A stretch of DNA of 64,000 nucleotides, from NCBI GenBank assembly GCA_937973555.1, contig CALJKL010000079.1:15778-79777 (forward strand). The letters run 5' to 3'. Shown piece by piece: positions 25,431-33,942 of this stretch. The stretch is from an uncultured Flavobacteriales bacterium. GTDB lineage: Bacteria > Bacteroidota > Bacteroidia > Flavobacteriales > Weeksellaceae. The position numbers and the translations under genes are program-made. The notes below the pieces were generated by a model. That model ran no database searches and had not been told where the DNA came from. It was given only the letters and a program-made list of their open reading frames with translations. Within the stretch, counting starts at the first letter, position 1; every line of letters begins with the position of its first letter.

Positions 25431-27143
25431 ATGAACAAAACATTATCTATAGGACTGGCAGGTTTTTCTTTCGTAATAGAAGAACACGCTTATATAAAAT
25501 TGAGTGATTACCTCAATGCGCTGAGAAGTTCTCTGGATGCTTCTGAAGCAGATGAAGTAATGCACGACATAGAAATTAGAATTGTAGAAATTCTAAAAGA
25601 TACTATGGGAAAACGCGAAGTGGTAAATGATGAAGATATAGAAAAAGTAATAGCCCAAATCGGTACTCCTGAAGTAATAGAAGAACAGGAAGAAGCTTAT
25701 TATTCTGATAAGCAGTCTAAAAAATCTAAGGCTTCTTATAATGGTCAAAAGCAGCTTTTCCGTGATCCTGAAAATCAGAAAATAGGAGGCGTTTGTGCCG
25801 GATTGGCAGCCTATTTCGGAATGGAAATTACCTGGATGAGAGTAATCTGGTTTGGTTTGGCAGTTTTGGGCATTTTCTCGGCCCATATCTCTACTATGCT
25901 GCTTATCCTTATCTATATTATCCTTTGGGTAGTATTGCCAAAAGCTGAATCTGCAGCCGATTTTTTGAAAATGAAAGGTAAGCCTATCAATTTTGACAAC
26001 ATAAAGCAAGAATCTGGAAACATCGTAAAGTTTGCGAACGAATCTACTGCCAAAGTTGGCGAAATATACAACGAAAGCAAACCCATTTTGAAATCTACCG
26101 GAAACGGTATTGCAAACGTAATTAGAATTCTTTTCGGAATTTTCTTTGGGTTCATTGCATTTGGGTTTATCATTGGTATGTTTGCTATTTTTGGATTATT
26201 TGGAAACCCTGATTTCCCAGGAATGAGCAAATTCAATTTCTTATTCGACAATGATGGTATGGGACATTTACTAGCCTCTATTGCTGCCATTGCATCATTA
26301 ATTCCTGCCCTATTATTCAGTTTATTAAGTGTAAAATTGCTTTCTCCAAAAACTAAAGTAAGAAATGTAGGATACGTTATAGGAGGTTTATTCTTACTAT
26401 TGATAGGGCTGGGAACTTATTTCGGAGTTAATATGGCTCAAAAGGAAATGATTTACAAGGGTCAAAAAGAAGAAACAGAAAATATTTCCATCAATGTAGC
26501 ACCAACAGACAGTTTGATTTTGGATAAAAAACAGGTTACTATTCCTGCCAATTTCAAAGGGTACGATGACGATATATATTCCGACAAGAAAACGGTATTC
26601 GAAGAAGATTATCCTCATGTAAATGTTACGCGCAAAGCAGGCATTGCACAACCTTATTTGGTAGTAAAAAAATATGCTAAAGGTTACAACAAACCTTTGG
26701 AACTGAACGTTCCGGTAGAAGTAGCAGGCAACAGAATTCTTCTTCCAAATTTTGTGAATTATCCATACCAAAACCGTTTCAGAGATTATAGTGTAGATTA
26801 TGAATTGGTAGTCCCTACAGGCATGAAAGTTCATAGAGCAAATGATAACATAAGTGCTAATGGAGATTTAAACGCCAACGGAATTAATGATGATGAAGAA
26901 GGAGGAGAAGGAAATGGTAATGTATCAATAGAAAAAAGCAAAATAAACATCAATGGAACTACCATAGAATACAGCTCAGAAGATGCAGACAGTGTAATCA
27001 TAAACGGCAAAAAATATCCAAAAGAAAAGGCTGACAGCATTCTGAAAAAAGATATAAGAAACATTAAGGATATTGAAAATCTAAAGGATGTGAATATATC
27101 TATTAAAGATGGAAAACCTAATGTAGAAATCAAAACCAAATAG
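25431..27143 (+). CDS. PspC-domain membrane protein with N-terminal HAAS-like domain
   Basis: A 570-residue envelope-stress-type membrane protein. Residues 1-90 resemble a HAAS/DUF1700 domain (LRSSLDASEADEVMHDIEIR, IAQIGTPEVIEE). A PspC domain spans about 105-165 (LFRDPENQKIGGVCAGLAAYFG, then a long hydrophobic stretch). More membrane segments lie around 225-250, 275-300 and 310-335. The C-terminal third is soluble and acidic, with an Asn/Gly/Asp-rich linker (NDDEEGGEGNGN) near 485-500. It is co-transcribed with padR. A role as an anti-stress or sequestering membrane protein is inferred from the domain only. Confidence 0.85.
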   Translation: MNKTLSIGLAGFSFVIEEHAYIKLSDYLNALRSSLDASEADEVMHDIEIRIVEILKDTMGKREVVNDEDIEKVIAQIGTPEVIEEQEEAYYSDKQSKKSKASYNGQKQLFRDPENQKIGGVCAGLAAYFGMEITWMRVIWFGLAVLGIFSAHISTMLLILIYIILWVVLPKAESAADFLKMKGKPINFDNIKQESGNIVKFANESTAKVGEIYNESKPILKSTGNGIANVIRILFGIFFGFIAFGFIIGMFAIFGLFGNPDFPGMSKFNFLFDNDGMGHLLASIAAIASLIPALLFSLLSVKLLSPKTKVRNVGYVIGGLFLLLIGLGTYFGVNMAQKEMIYKGQKEETENISINVAPTDSLILDKKQVTIPANFKGYDDDIYSDKKTVFEEDYPHVNVTRKAGIAQPYLVVKKYAKGYNKPLELNVPVEVAGNRILLPNFVNYPYQNRFRDYSVDYELVVPTGMKVHRANDNISANGDLNANGINDDEEGGEGNGNVSIEKSKININGTTIEYSSEDADSVIINGKKYPKEKADSILKKDIRNIKDIENLKDVNISIKDGKPNVEIKTK

Positions 27144-27279
27144 ACAGCCGCTAAGCTGAATTATTTTAAAAAAAAATTAACATTTAAGATTCCATTAATT
27201 TGAAAATTCTTTAATAATTTAGCAGGGTTAATTACACCAATCTCCAAAATCATTAATAAATCTAAAAAAACACATAATT

Positions 27280-27342
27280 ATGGTACAACTAGTTTTAGAA
27301 ATCGTAATGAAAATCATGGATTTCATCAGCAGTCTTTTTTAG
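27280..27342 (+). CDS. Possible 20-residue hydrophobic peptide
   Basis: ATG at 27280 to TAG at 27342 encodes MVQLVLEIVMKIMDFISSLF. The peptide is strongly hydrophobic with a few charged residues (E7, K11, D14) spaced as in an amphipathic helix. It stands alone between pspC and the acyltransferase gene, and a hairpin followed by a T-rich run (27371-27400) could end its transcript. The upstream AAAAAAA run may act as a weak Bacteroidota ribosome site. It is too short for statistical support. It could be a membrane-active small protein or chance. Confidence 0.35.
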   Translation: MVQLVLEIVMKIMDFISSLF

Positions 27343-27370
27343 TCTATAACCAATAAATAATTATATTTGC

Positions 27371-27400
27371 AAGTAACCTTTTTAGGTTACTTGTTTTATT
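27371..27400 (+). terminator. Hairpin with T-rich tail before the acyltransferase
   Basis: A 9-bp stem AAGTAACCT/AGGTTACTT with a TTTT loop (27371-27392) is followed by TTTTATTTT. It fits a terminator for pspC or the small ORF. However, TATATTTG (27362-27369), a full -7 match, directly precedes it, so it could instead be a 5' hairpin in the acyltransferase mRNA. Confidence 0.55.
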
Positions 27401-27414
27401 TTAAATTGAAAAAT

Positions 27415-27990
27415 ATGAAGTTTATCAAAAAAATCATTGCAAAATTTGTGCTTTGGATCTGGGGTTGGAAAATAGTACTAGAAGGTCCTGCAAGCAATTT
27501 AGATCGTTGTATACTAGCTGTGGCACCACATACTGCCAACGAAGAATATATATTAGGAAACCTTGCTTATTGGGTTTTGGGCAAAAAGCTGAAGGTAATC
27601 ATTAAAGATGCCCACACCAAAGCATGGTACGGCTTTTTAATAAAGGCTCTTGGCGGAATAGGCATAGATAGAAGTCAAAAAAATGACTTGGTAAATTTTG
27701 TAAAAAAAGAATTCGAGAAAGACAGTTTCAGCTTGGTGATCACACCGGAAGGAACAAGAAGTTGGGTGCCAAAATGGAGAAAAGGCTTTTACTACATGGC
27801 CTTAGAATCTAAAGTTCCTATTGTATTGGCAACAGGAGATTTCAAAAAAAAGACTCTATTTCTTGGTAAAATGATTTCTGTAGAAGACTTACAAACACGC
27901 TCTTTCGAAAGTATCATGCAGGAATTAGAGGATTATTTTAAAAAAATAACTCCAAAATATCCTGAAAAATGGAATCCTAAAATCTATTAA
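27415..27990 (+). CDS. PlsC-like 1-acylglycerol-3-phosphate acyltransferase family protein
   Basis: A 191-residue membrane-associated acyltransferase. The catalytic HX4D-type motif appears as PHTANEEY, with Glu in place of the usual Asp. The glycerol-phosphate-binding motif is TPEGTRSWVPKWRKGFYYMA, given here as TPEGTRS. The N-terminus (MKFIKKIIAKFVLWIWGWKIV in part) is a basic, amphipathic membrane anchor. Members of this short group are typical of Bacteroidota and probably acylate lysophospholipids or related lipids. The ATG at 27415 is preferred over an upstream frame that runs through the hairpin. Confidence 0.82.
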   Translation: MKFIKKIIAKFVLWIWGWKIVLEGPASNLDRCILAVAPHTANEEYILGNLAYWVLGKKLKVIIKDAHTKAWYGFLIKALGGIGIDRSQKNDLVNFVKKEFEKDSFSLVITPEGTRSWVPKWRKGFYYMALESKVPIVLATGDFKKKTLFLGKMISVEDLQTRSFESIMQELEDYFKKITPKYPEKWNPKIY

Positions 27991-28031
27991 AATTACAAAG
28001 TTAAAAGTACGAAGTACAAAGACTTAAAAAC
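27991..28031 (+). repeat. AAGT-type degenerate repeat, copy 3
   Basis: AAAGTTAAAAGTACGAAGTA followed by CAAAGACTTAAAAAC between two co-directional plus-strand genes, with the AAGT strand as the sense strand. Confidence 0.5.
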
Positions 28032-28038
28032 TCCCTAC

Positions 28039-28464
28039 ATGACACTTACAGAAAAACTTGCCTTGCTTAACTCATGGAATAAAAATACCCTAATGGAAAC
28101 CCTGGGAATAGTATTTACAGAACTTGGTGAAGACTATCTGGTGGGTACCATGCCCGTAAATTCTAAAGTACATCAACCTTTGGGCTTACTTCATGGCGGG
28201 GCTAGCATTGCCTTTGCAGAAAGTTTGGGCTCTTGTCTTTCAAATATATTGGTGGCCGAAGACGATAAAGCCGCTGTAGGAACCAACATCAACTCCAATC
28301 ATCTGAAAAGCAAAACTGACGGAATGGTTATAGGCACGGCAAGAATCATCAGAAAAGGGCAAACCCTCCATTTTCTGGAAATAGAGATAAAAGACGAGAA
28401 AGGCAGCCTCATCTGCCATAGTACCATGAGCAATATGGTCATCAACAGGAAGATTGAAAAATAA
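28039..28464 (+). CDS. menI: Hotdog-fold thioesterase, probable DHNA-CoA hydrolase
   Basis: A 141-residue PaaI/MenI-type hotdog thioesterase. The catalytic loop is visible as GLLHGGASIAFAESLGS, with the acidic residue of the AES segment in the position expected for MenI (family knowledge). VGTNINSNHLKS follows as the second conserved strand. It lies 3 bases before the isochorismate synthase gene. That context strongly favours hydrolysis of 1,4-dihydroxy-2-naphthoyl-CoA in menaquinone synthesis over a phenylacetate role. The symbol rests on context. Confidence 0.8.
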   Translation: MTLTEKLALLNSWNKNTLMETLGIVFTELGEDYLVGTMPVNSKVHQPLGLLHGGASIAFAESLGSCLSNILVAEDDKAAVGTNINSNHLKSKTDGMVIGTARIIRKGQTLHFLEIEIKDEKGSLICHSTMSNMVINRKIEK

Positions 28465-28467
28465 GAT

Positions 28468-29439
28468 ATGAAAGCGGTTTTCAGATTGCCTTTTTCTCAA
28501 GAATTTTTATGGATTGAACACCAAAAAGAAGGTAAAAATTTGGTGAAAATAAAATCTTTTGATGAAAAGAAATCTATTGACTTGCATGCCACTCAATTTG
28601 AAATTTTGAATGAAGAAAGTCTACAAAAAAAACTTTCAAACTTTATTCTTACCAATGAATTTTCGCAAAATCTGAAAATTCCTTCACATGAAGAATACCT
28701 TCAAAAACTGAAAAAGGCGATAAATATCATTAAAGGAAATCATCTTCCAAAACTGGTTATTTCTCGTCCTGTTTTAAAAAAAATAAGCAGCTTCAATCTT
28801 GTAGACTCTTACATCAACATCTGCCAAAAATATCAAAATACACTTTGTTATCTTTTATTCAACGAAACTGAAATATGGCTGGGAGCCACTCCTGAAATTT
28901 TGGGAAAATTCAATAAAAAAAATCATGAATTTTTCACGATGAGCCTCGCCGGAACGCTGCCGTTGGAAGAAGAATGGAGCAATAAGGAAATAGAGGAACA
29001 GAAACCAGTAACTGATTATATATTGAACATCCTTAAGGGTTTTTCTAAAGATATCCATCAATCTGAAACTTACAACCATATCAGTGGCAATATAAAGCAT
29101 CTCCGCACAGATTTTACCGCCAAAATAGATGAAAAAGATTTAGAACAATTAATTTCAGAACTGCATCCTACTCCTGCGGTATGTGGAATCCCAAAAGCTT
29201 TTTGTAAGGAAAAAATATTGGAAATTGAAGCCTACAATCGCGAATTTTATGCCGGTTATATCAAAATTGAAACGGAAGAAGAAATTTTTTATTTTGTAAA
29301 TCTACGCTGTGCCAAACTTTACAAAAACCATATTGTAGCTTTTGCCGGTGGCGGCATTACAGCAAAATCTTCTCCTGAAAAAGAATGGAAAGAAACAGAA
29401 TTGAAATCTGAAGCTATCCTCCATAATCTCAAATTTTAA
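28468..29439 (+). CDS. menF: Isochorismate synthase
   Basis: Converts chorismate to isochorismate, the committed step of menaquinone synthesis. The 323-residue chorismate-binding domain protein has KLVISRPVLK, GATPEILGKF, the SLAGTLP segment, LHPTPAVCGIPK, the REFYAGYIK motif and the C-terminal AGGGITAKSSPEKEW with KSEAIL. It is shorter than E. coli MenF because the N-terminal lobe is reduced, which is usual for flavobacteria. It forms a two-gene unit with menI. Salicylate or anthranilate synthases are related, but the context supports menaquinone. Confidence 0.88.
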   Translation: MKAVFRLPFSQEFLWIEHQKEGKNLVKIKSFDEKKSIDLHATQFEILNEESLQKKLSNFILTNEFSQNLKIPSHEEYLQKLKKAINIIKGNHLPKLVISRPVLKKISSFNLVDSYINICQKYQNTLCYLLFNETEIWLGATPEILGKFNKKNHEFFTMSLAGTLPLEEEWSNKEIEEQKPVTDYILNILKGFSKDIHQSETYNHISGNIKHLRTDFTAKIDEKDLEQLISELHPTPAVCGIPKAFCKEKILEIEAYNREFYAGYIKIETEEEIFYFVNLRCAKLYKNHIVAFAGGGITAKSSPEKEWKETELKSEAILHNLKF

Positions 29440-29462
29440 ATTGTATCAGAATCCTAAAAATT

Positions 29463-29657
29463 CTATTTTTTTTCTGAAAGTTTTCTCCAGACATTCATAA
29501 CGATGGTGAGTAAAATCCCAAGAAAGCCTGCAGAAATAGAAAAAATAAATTTATAATTGTCTTCGTGAAGGAATCCCAAACCCCAGTCCATAGCATAAAT
29601 ATTAATGGCTATAAAAACAATAAAAAGAATTAGGAAAACTTTATAAAATGTAGTCAT
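29463..29657 (-). CDS. Small two-helix membrane protein
   Basis: A 64-residue protein with two hydrophobic segments (about 5-23 and 38-56) and a basic C-terminal tail (WRKLSEKK). The family is not recognised. It follows marC on the minus strand by 11 bases, so it is probably its last operon member. The length and clean hydrophobic pattern support a real gene, but no function can be given. Confidence 0.6.
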   Translation of the reverse strand: MTTFYKVFLILFIVFIAINIYAMDWGLGFLHEDNYKFIFSISAGFLGILLTIVMNVWRKLSEKK

Positions 29658-29668
29658 GTGTAGTGGAA

Positions 29669-30265
29669 TTAAAAATTAACGTAATTAGAAAAAAGTTGTG
29701 CAAAGTTAGCCGTGAATAGCTTAATGGAAATAGCCAAAAGAATAATTCCGAAAACTTTTTTGAAAATCATAAGGGTGGCATCGCCGATTTTTTCTTCTAA
29801 AAAATTAGCCGATTTCAGGACAATATATACTAAAATAGTATTGAGAATAATCCCTACAATAATATTTATGACATGATATTCTGCACGCAATGAAAGCGTA
29901 GTAGTAAGCGTTCCGGCACCTGCAACCAAAGGAAAAGCAATGGGCACAATAGAAGCTGCTTTTACGTTTTCTACTTTATGGATCTCGATACCGAGTATCA
30001 TTTCCAGCGCAATAATGAAAATAACAAAAGCACCTGCGATAGCAAAGGAATTGACATCTATTCCTATAAATTTCAACAACTTGTCTCCCACAAATAGAAA
30101 TATAACCATCAATAAACCCGAAACGAAAGCTGCTCTTTCTGAATCTATATGACCAAATTGTTTGCGCAGAGATACAATAATAGGCACAGAGCCCAAAATA
30201 TCTATAACGGCAAACAAAACCATAAAACTGGTCATTGATTCTTTAAAAGAGAATGCATCAAACAT
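29669..30265 (-). CDS. MarC family integral membrane protein
   Basis: A 198-residue protein with about six hydrophobic helices, beginning SFKESMTSFMVLFAVIDILG. It has the family's conserved turns: PLVAGAGTLTT near 112-122 and the TM segment AGAFVIFIIALEM. The MarC/UPF0056 family is widespread and was once linked to multiple antibiotic resistance, but its transport substrate is unknown. It lies 48 bases downstream of batD on the same strand and may be read from the bat operon or separately. Confidence 0.87.
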   Translation of the reverse strand: MFDAFSFKESMTSFMVLFAVIDILGSVPIIVSLRKQFGHIDSERAAFVSGLLMVIFLFVGDKLLKFIGIDVNSFAIAGAFVIFIIALEMILGIEIHKVENVKAASIVPIAFPLVAGAGTLTTTLSLRAEYHVINIIVGIILNTILVYIVLKSANFLEEKIGDATLMIFKKVFGIILLAISIKLFTANFAQLFSNYVNF

Positions 30266-30313
30266 AAAAAGAAAAAGGATTATTAATTCTGCAAAAATAT
30301 AAAATAATTAGAA

Positions 30314-32029
30314 CTATTTTAAAATTTCAGAATAAATATTAAGGATGCGGCTATAAAGGGTCTCTATATGCTCTATTTCGTGTACAGGAGCATATTTTTC
30401 AATAGACATTGACCTTAGAAAATTCCTGAATTCTTCAACAAATTTGGCGCCTTTGCGTTCATCTATATAAGTCTCAAAACTGACATTAAGACCATCTTCT
30501 ATATAGCGTTCTGTTTCATTATGAAGTTCTTCATATGCATTAAAAAACTCAGAAAAATTTCCATTATTTTTGAGATTCTTCAAATATTCAAAATGGACAG
30601 AAAAATCTGGCTTCATCTCTGCTCTTATTTTTTGCTCTTCTTCAGAAATGGTAGTAATAGGTTTTACCATTTCTATTTTAGTATATCTATTCCTTATTTT
30701 GTATAAGATAAAAAATAGGAAGAATACACCAAAAATAAGAGAAAGATTTCCTAAAATATATTTAAAATTGAAGGTAAAATATTTTGAATCTTTATTTTTT
30801 TGAGCAGGAAGTTTGACGGTTTCCATCACCACTTTTGTATAATCATCTACCATATCTAGTGTAGTTTTGTTCTCAGCCATTTGCTGAGCATTCAAAACAT
30901 TTACCATCAAACTTTGTGTTCCCAAATCTATATATTTGTTCAATTCTGGATTGAAGTAAGAAAATTTTTCAGTAGAAATCGTAAGCTGCCCCTCTTTTTT
31001 AGGCACTAAAATATATTTTGCAACAATCTCTCCTTTCACTCCGTTTTTGCTGGTAGCAAGATGAGAGGTGATTTTGGGTTTATAAAAATGATAATCTTTA
31101 GATTCTATAATTTTAGGAAGCATATCAAGATCCAAATTTCCTAATCCAGATATGCTAACAGAAACATCTATTGGTTTCCCTATTTCTACTTTTTGATTAG
31201 ACATAGGACTGATGATGTTTACCTTAAATTTTCCTACAGCATTTTTAAAATTTTCTGGAGAACCTTTAGGCAAGTCTATTACATTCAGTTTTACTTTATT
31301 GGAAATAATTTTATTGAGTTCTGATGTCTTTAAGAAAGCGGAAACCGGTGATATTTCTACATTACCAGATTTTTCAGGAAAAATAACAAACATAGCAACT
31401 ACCTGAGAAGAATAATCTCCTTCTGTGCTTTCTATATCTTGCTTTTTATAGCTGATCTGTTTTATGCGGGCATCATTCTGCTGAGGCACTTGTATGTTTT
31501 CTAATTTTCGGAAATTGTCGAAATTTTTACTGTAAGCCCTTAAAACAGCTACAGTAGGTTGGTTTTCATATACTACTTTGTCTTCAACTTCCAGATCAAG
31601 ATATACATCTTTTGAAAAATAATCTGAATCTTCTGCCCTTCTGTCTCCCTCTTTTACTACAACATCAAATGGTTCAGACTTATATATCTTGCCATTAACC
31701 GTTACCAAGGCAGAACCTATTTTAACTTTTCCCGGAATTTTGGGCTGTAGATAGAGCTGATATACCAGCTGATTGATTCTTATTCCTCTTTTGGGATCTA
31801 TGAAAGTGTTTCTTTCGGAGGCACTACCAACAATGTCAAATTTAGACAAATCCATTAACTGCAATGGGGTCTGCTGATCCATATTATCTCCTACTACTTC
31901 CTGAACTACCGTAAGCACCAATGGTTCGTTTATTTTTGCCTCTTTGGTATTAATATCTGTGAAAACAGTAACTTGCCCGTAAGAAATTACGGAAATCAGT
32001 ATAAATAATATGTAATAAAACCGCTGCAT
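30314..32029 (-). CDS. batD: BatD family protein (bat operon)
   Basis: A 571-residue envelope protein. A signal peptide (about 1-18, ending ISYGQ) precedes a long periplasmic beta-rich part with repeated immunoglobulin-like strands (residues 20-435). One membrane helix lies near 450-470 (LSLIFGVFFLFFILYKI), and a cytoplasmic helical tail follows. This is the layout of BatD, which was linked to aerotolerance in Bacteroides fragilis. It is 3 bases from batC and last of the bat genes in the operon, as in other Bacteroidota. Confidence 0.88.
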   Translation of the reverse strand: MQRFYYILFILISVISYGQVTVFTDINTKEAKINEPLVLTVVQEVVGDNMDQQTPLQLMDLSKFDIVGSASERNTFIDPKRGIRINQLVYQLYLQPKIPGKVKIGSALVTVNGKIYKSEPFDVVVKEGDRRAEDSDYFSKDVYLDLEVEDKVVYENQPTVAVLRAYSKNFDNFRKLENIQVPQQNDARIKQISYKKQDIESTEGDYSSQVVAMFVIFPEKSGNVEISPVSAFLKTSELNKIISNKVKLNVIDLPKGSPENFKNAVGKFKVNIISPMSNQKVEIGKPIDVSVSISGLGNLDLDMLPKIIESKDYHFYKPKITSHLATSKNGVKGEIVAKYILVPKKEGQLTISTEKFSYFNPELNKYIDLGTQSLMVNVLNAQQMAENKTTLDMVDDYTKVVMETVKLPAQKNKDSKYFTFNFKYILGNLSLIFGVFFLFFILYKIRNRYTKIEMVKPITTISEEEQKIRAEMKPDFSVHFEYLKNLKNNGNFSEFFNAYEELHNETERYIEDGLNVSFETYIDERKGAKFVEEFRNFLRSMSIEKYAPVHEIEHIETLYSRILNIYSEILK

Positions 32030-32032
32030 TAA

Positions 32033-32812
32033 TTACCAATCTTTCTCGTTGCTTTCAGGCGCAGAATATGCTTTTCTATTTTGCAGATTTCTTGCTGTTT
32101 CTTTTTCCTGATTAGCACTTCTCTGTAATATTAATTGCTGCAAATCTTTTGGCAATTGGGTGTTATTTTGTTGATTTTGAATATTGTTTTGTTTATCTGC
32201 CAAATTCCCTTGGCTTCCTTGGCCTTTATTTTCTTTTCCCTGGTTACCATTATCTTGGCCTTTCGGGTTTTGATTTTTATTTTCCTGATTCTCAGCGTTG
32301 CCTTTATTTTGATTGTTATCATTTGGGCTTTTGGTGTTTTGCTGATTTTGTTTATTTTGCTGCCCTCTGTTGTTTTGTTGTTGTTTCTGTTTTTTGGCAA
32401 TTTGAAGATTTTTCAAAATTGCCTTATTATCCGGATCATTTTTCAATGCATCCTTGTAAGATTCAATAGCCTTTTCTATGTCACCATTTTGCATGTAGGC
32501 ATTTCCCATATTATACTGAGATGCAGCTTTTTCGTAAGAATTATGGGTAAGTTTCTGGGCTTTCTGATATTCGGCATTTGCCTCTTTGTACATTTTTTTC
32601 TTGTAAAGTGAATTGCCCAAATTGTAATGCGCACCAAAATCTTTTTCATTTTTTTTAACAGCATCCATAAAAACAGAAGCGGCACGATCATATTTTTTAT
32701 CATCAAATTTTCTGTTCCCTTTGTAAAGCAGTGTATTATATGTTTCTTGCGCCTGAACAGTTATCAGACCAAGAAAAACAAATACAATATTTACAATACA
32801 TTTTTTAAACAT
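32033..32812 (-). CDS. batC: BatC, TPR protein with Asn/Gln-rich tail
   Basis: A 259-residue secreted or membrane-anchored protein with a signal peptide (about 1-21, ending TVQAQ). It has at least three tetratricopeptide repeats (about 24-130, with ALxNLGN-type words such as AHYNLGNSLYKK and QYNMGNAYMQ). The last 110 residues are low-complexity and rich in Asn, Gln, Lys and Gly, likely disordered. The TPR arrangement and position between batB and batD match BatC. A -7 element lies 9 bases before the start, so part of the operon may be read independently. Confidence 0.85.
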   Translation of the reverse strand: MFKKCIVNIVFVFLGLITVQAQETYNTLLYKGNRKFDDKKYDRAASVFMDAVKKNEKDFGAHYNLGNSLYKKKMYKEANAEYQKAQKLTHNSYEKAASQYNMGNAYMQNGDIEKAIESYKDALKNDPDNKAILKNLQIAKKQKQQQNNRGQQNKQNQQNTKSPNDNNQNKGNAENQENKNQNPKGQDNGNQGKENKGQGSQGNLADKQNNIQNQQNNTQLPKDLQQLILQRSANQEKETARNLQNRKAYSAPESNEKDW

Positions 32813-32820
32813 TTGTTTTA

Positions 32821-32828
32821 CAAAAGTA
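32821..32828 (-). promoter_or_regulatory. Internal -7 element before batC
   Basis: TACTTTTG on the minus strand (TAnnTTTG) ends nine bases before the batC ATG, in the 119-base batB-batC gap, the widest gap in this operon. It predicts a leader of only a few bases. Confidence 0.35.
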
Positions 32829-32931
32829 TTGTTTTAAATGTTAAAAATTCATTCGAAAAATGTTAAAAAATTGATAAAAAAAGTAGTTTAAATGCTAAAA
32901 AAAGAAATTTAACGTTTGTGAGATTTTTTAA

Positions 32932-33936
32932 TTAAAAATTAAGATCCCTTTTGGGATTCAAAAAGTAAATTAAGAAGAACAAAAGCAATGAAACCCCTAA
33001 AAACCATTGATAATAATGTATTGCAGATTGGGTATTGACAGTAGTCTCAGCTTCACCTTTCTTTTTTAAGATATTAATTATTTTAGGAAGAGCCGCATTA
33101 AGATTGTTTCCGTCAATATACTCGCCATTGGTTTCGTATGCCAAAGACATCAATGCTTCTGTCTGCCTTTTGGTGATAATGGTTTCACCATTGGCATCTG
33201 TTTTATAGCCCATCAATTGCCCAAACTCATATACAGGAATAGGAGCTCCTTCATCACTGCCAATACCGATAGAATTGATGGTAATTCCTTCTTTTTCCGC
33301 CTCATCCAACGCAGCTTTGTCATTACCTTCATTATCTTCTCCATCACTGATAAGGATTATTTTTCGGGCACCTTTCGGAATATTTTTAAATTTCTTGGCC
33401 GCCACTTCTACAGCTTTCAGAAAATCCGTTCCCTGTCTTCCGATAATATTGGTTTCTAATGAGCTGAGATAGGTATCTGCAGCAGAATAATCTGAAGTAA
33501 GAGGCATAATAGACTCTGCGTCTCCTGCAAAAACCACCACTCCCACCTTACCATCATGTAAATCTTGGATAGAATTAATGATAACAGATTTTGCCAACTC
33601 TAAACGACTGGGCTGTACATCTTGAGCATTCATAGAATTGGAAACATCTAATAAAAATATCACCGAACTGGTTTTCTGCTTTATTTTCATTTCCTTTTTT
33701 CCACTCAAAACATCTACCATAGCAAAAATGAGAAAAAGAAAAGCCAAAAGGTATAGGATGGGGATTATTTTGGAAAACTTATTTTCTTTGGGAAATAATT
33801 CTCTTTGAAATTTAGCTTCAGCAAATACATTCTTGCTTTCGAATTTCCATTTTATAAATCCAAAAATCAAGATGGCTACTATAGGCAATAGCAACAATAA
33901 AAAAAGATACCAAAAATTACCGATACTGAAATCCAT
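32932..33936 (-). CDS. batB: BatB, von Willebrand factor A membrane protein
   Basis: A 334-residue protein with two N-terminal membrane helices (about 8-27 and 56-75), a VWA domain (about 90-285) and a C-terminal helix near 310-328. The metal-ion-dependent adhesion site is complete: D97-V-S99-N-S101, with TSDYSAAD and ISDGEDNEG further on. BatA and BatB are thought to form a membrane complex with BatC/BatD and the MoxR ATPase. It lies 6 bases downstream of batA. Confidence 0.9.
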   Translation of the reverse strand: MDFSIGNFWYLFLLLLLPIVAILIFGFIKWKFESKNVFAEAKFQRELFPKENKFSKIIPILYLLAFLFLIFAMVDVLSGKKEMKIKQKTSSVIFLLDVSNSMNAQDVQPSRLELAKSVIINSIQDLHDGKVGVVVFAGDAESIMPLTSDYSAADTYLSSLETNIIGRQGTDFLKAVEVAAKKFKNIPKGARKIILISDGEDNEGNDKAALDEAEKEGITINSIGIGSDEGAPIPVYEFGQLMGYKTDANGETIITKRQTEALMSLAYETNGEYIDGNNLNAALPKIINILKKKGEAETTVNTQSAIHYYQWFLGVSLLLFFLIYFLNPKRDLNF

Positions 33937-33942
33937 CTTTTT

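Noticed and set aside
27374..27389. GTAAC-N6-GTTAC-like arms as a third Crp/Fnr site
   Set aside because: The arms are the stem of a hairpin with a T-rich tail and the spacing differs from the two matched operators; terminator or 5' hairpin is simpler.
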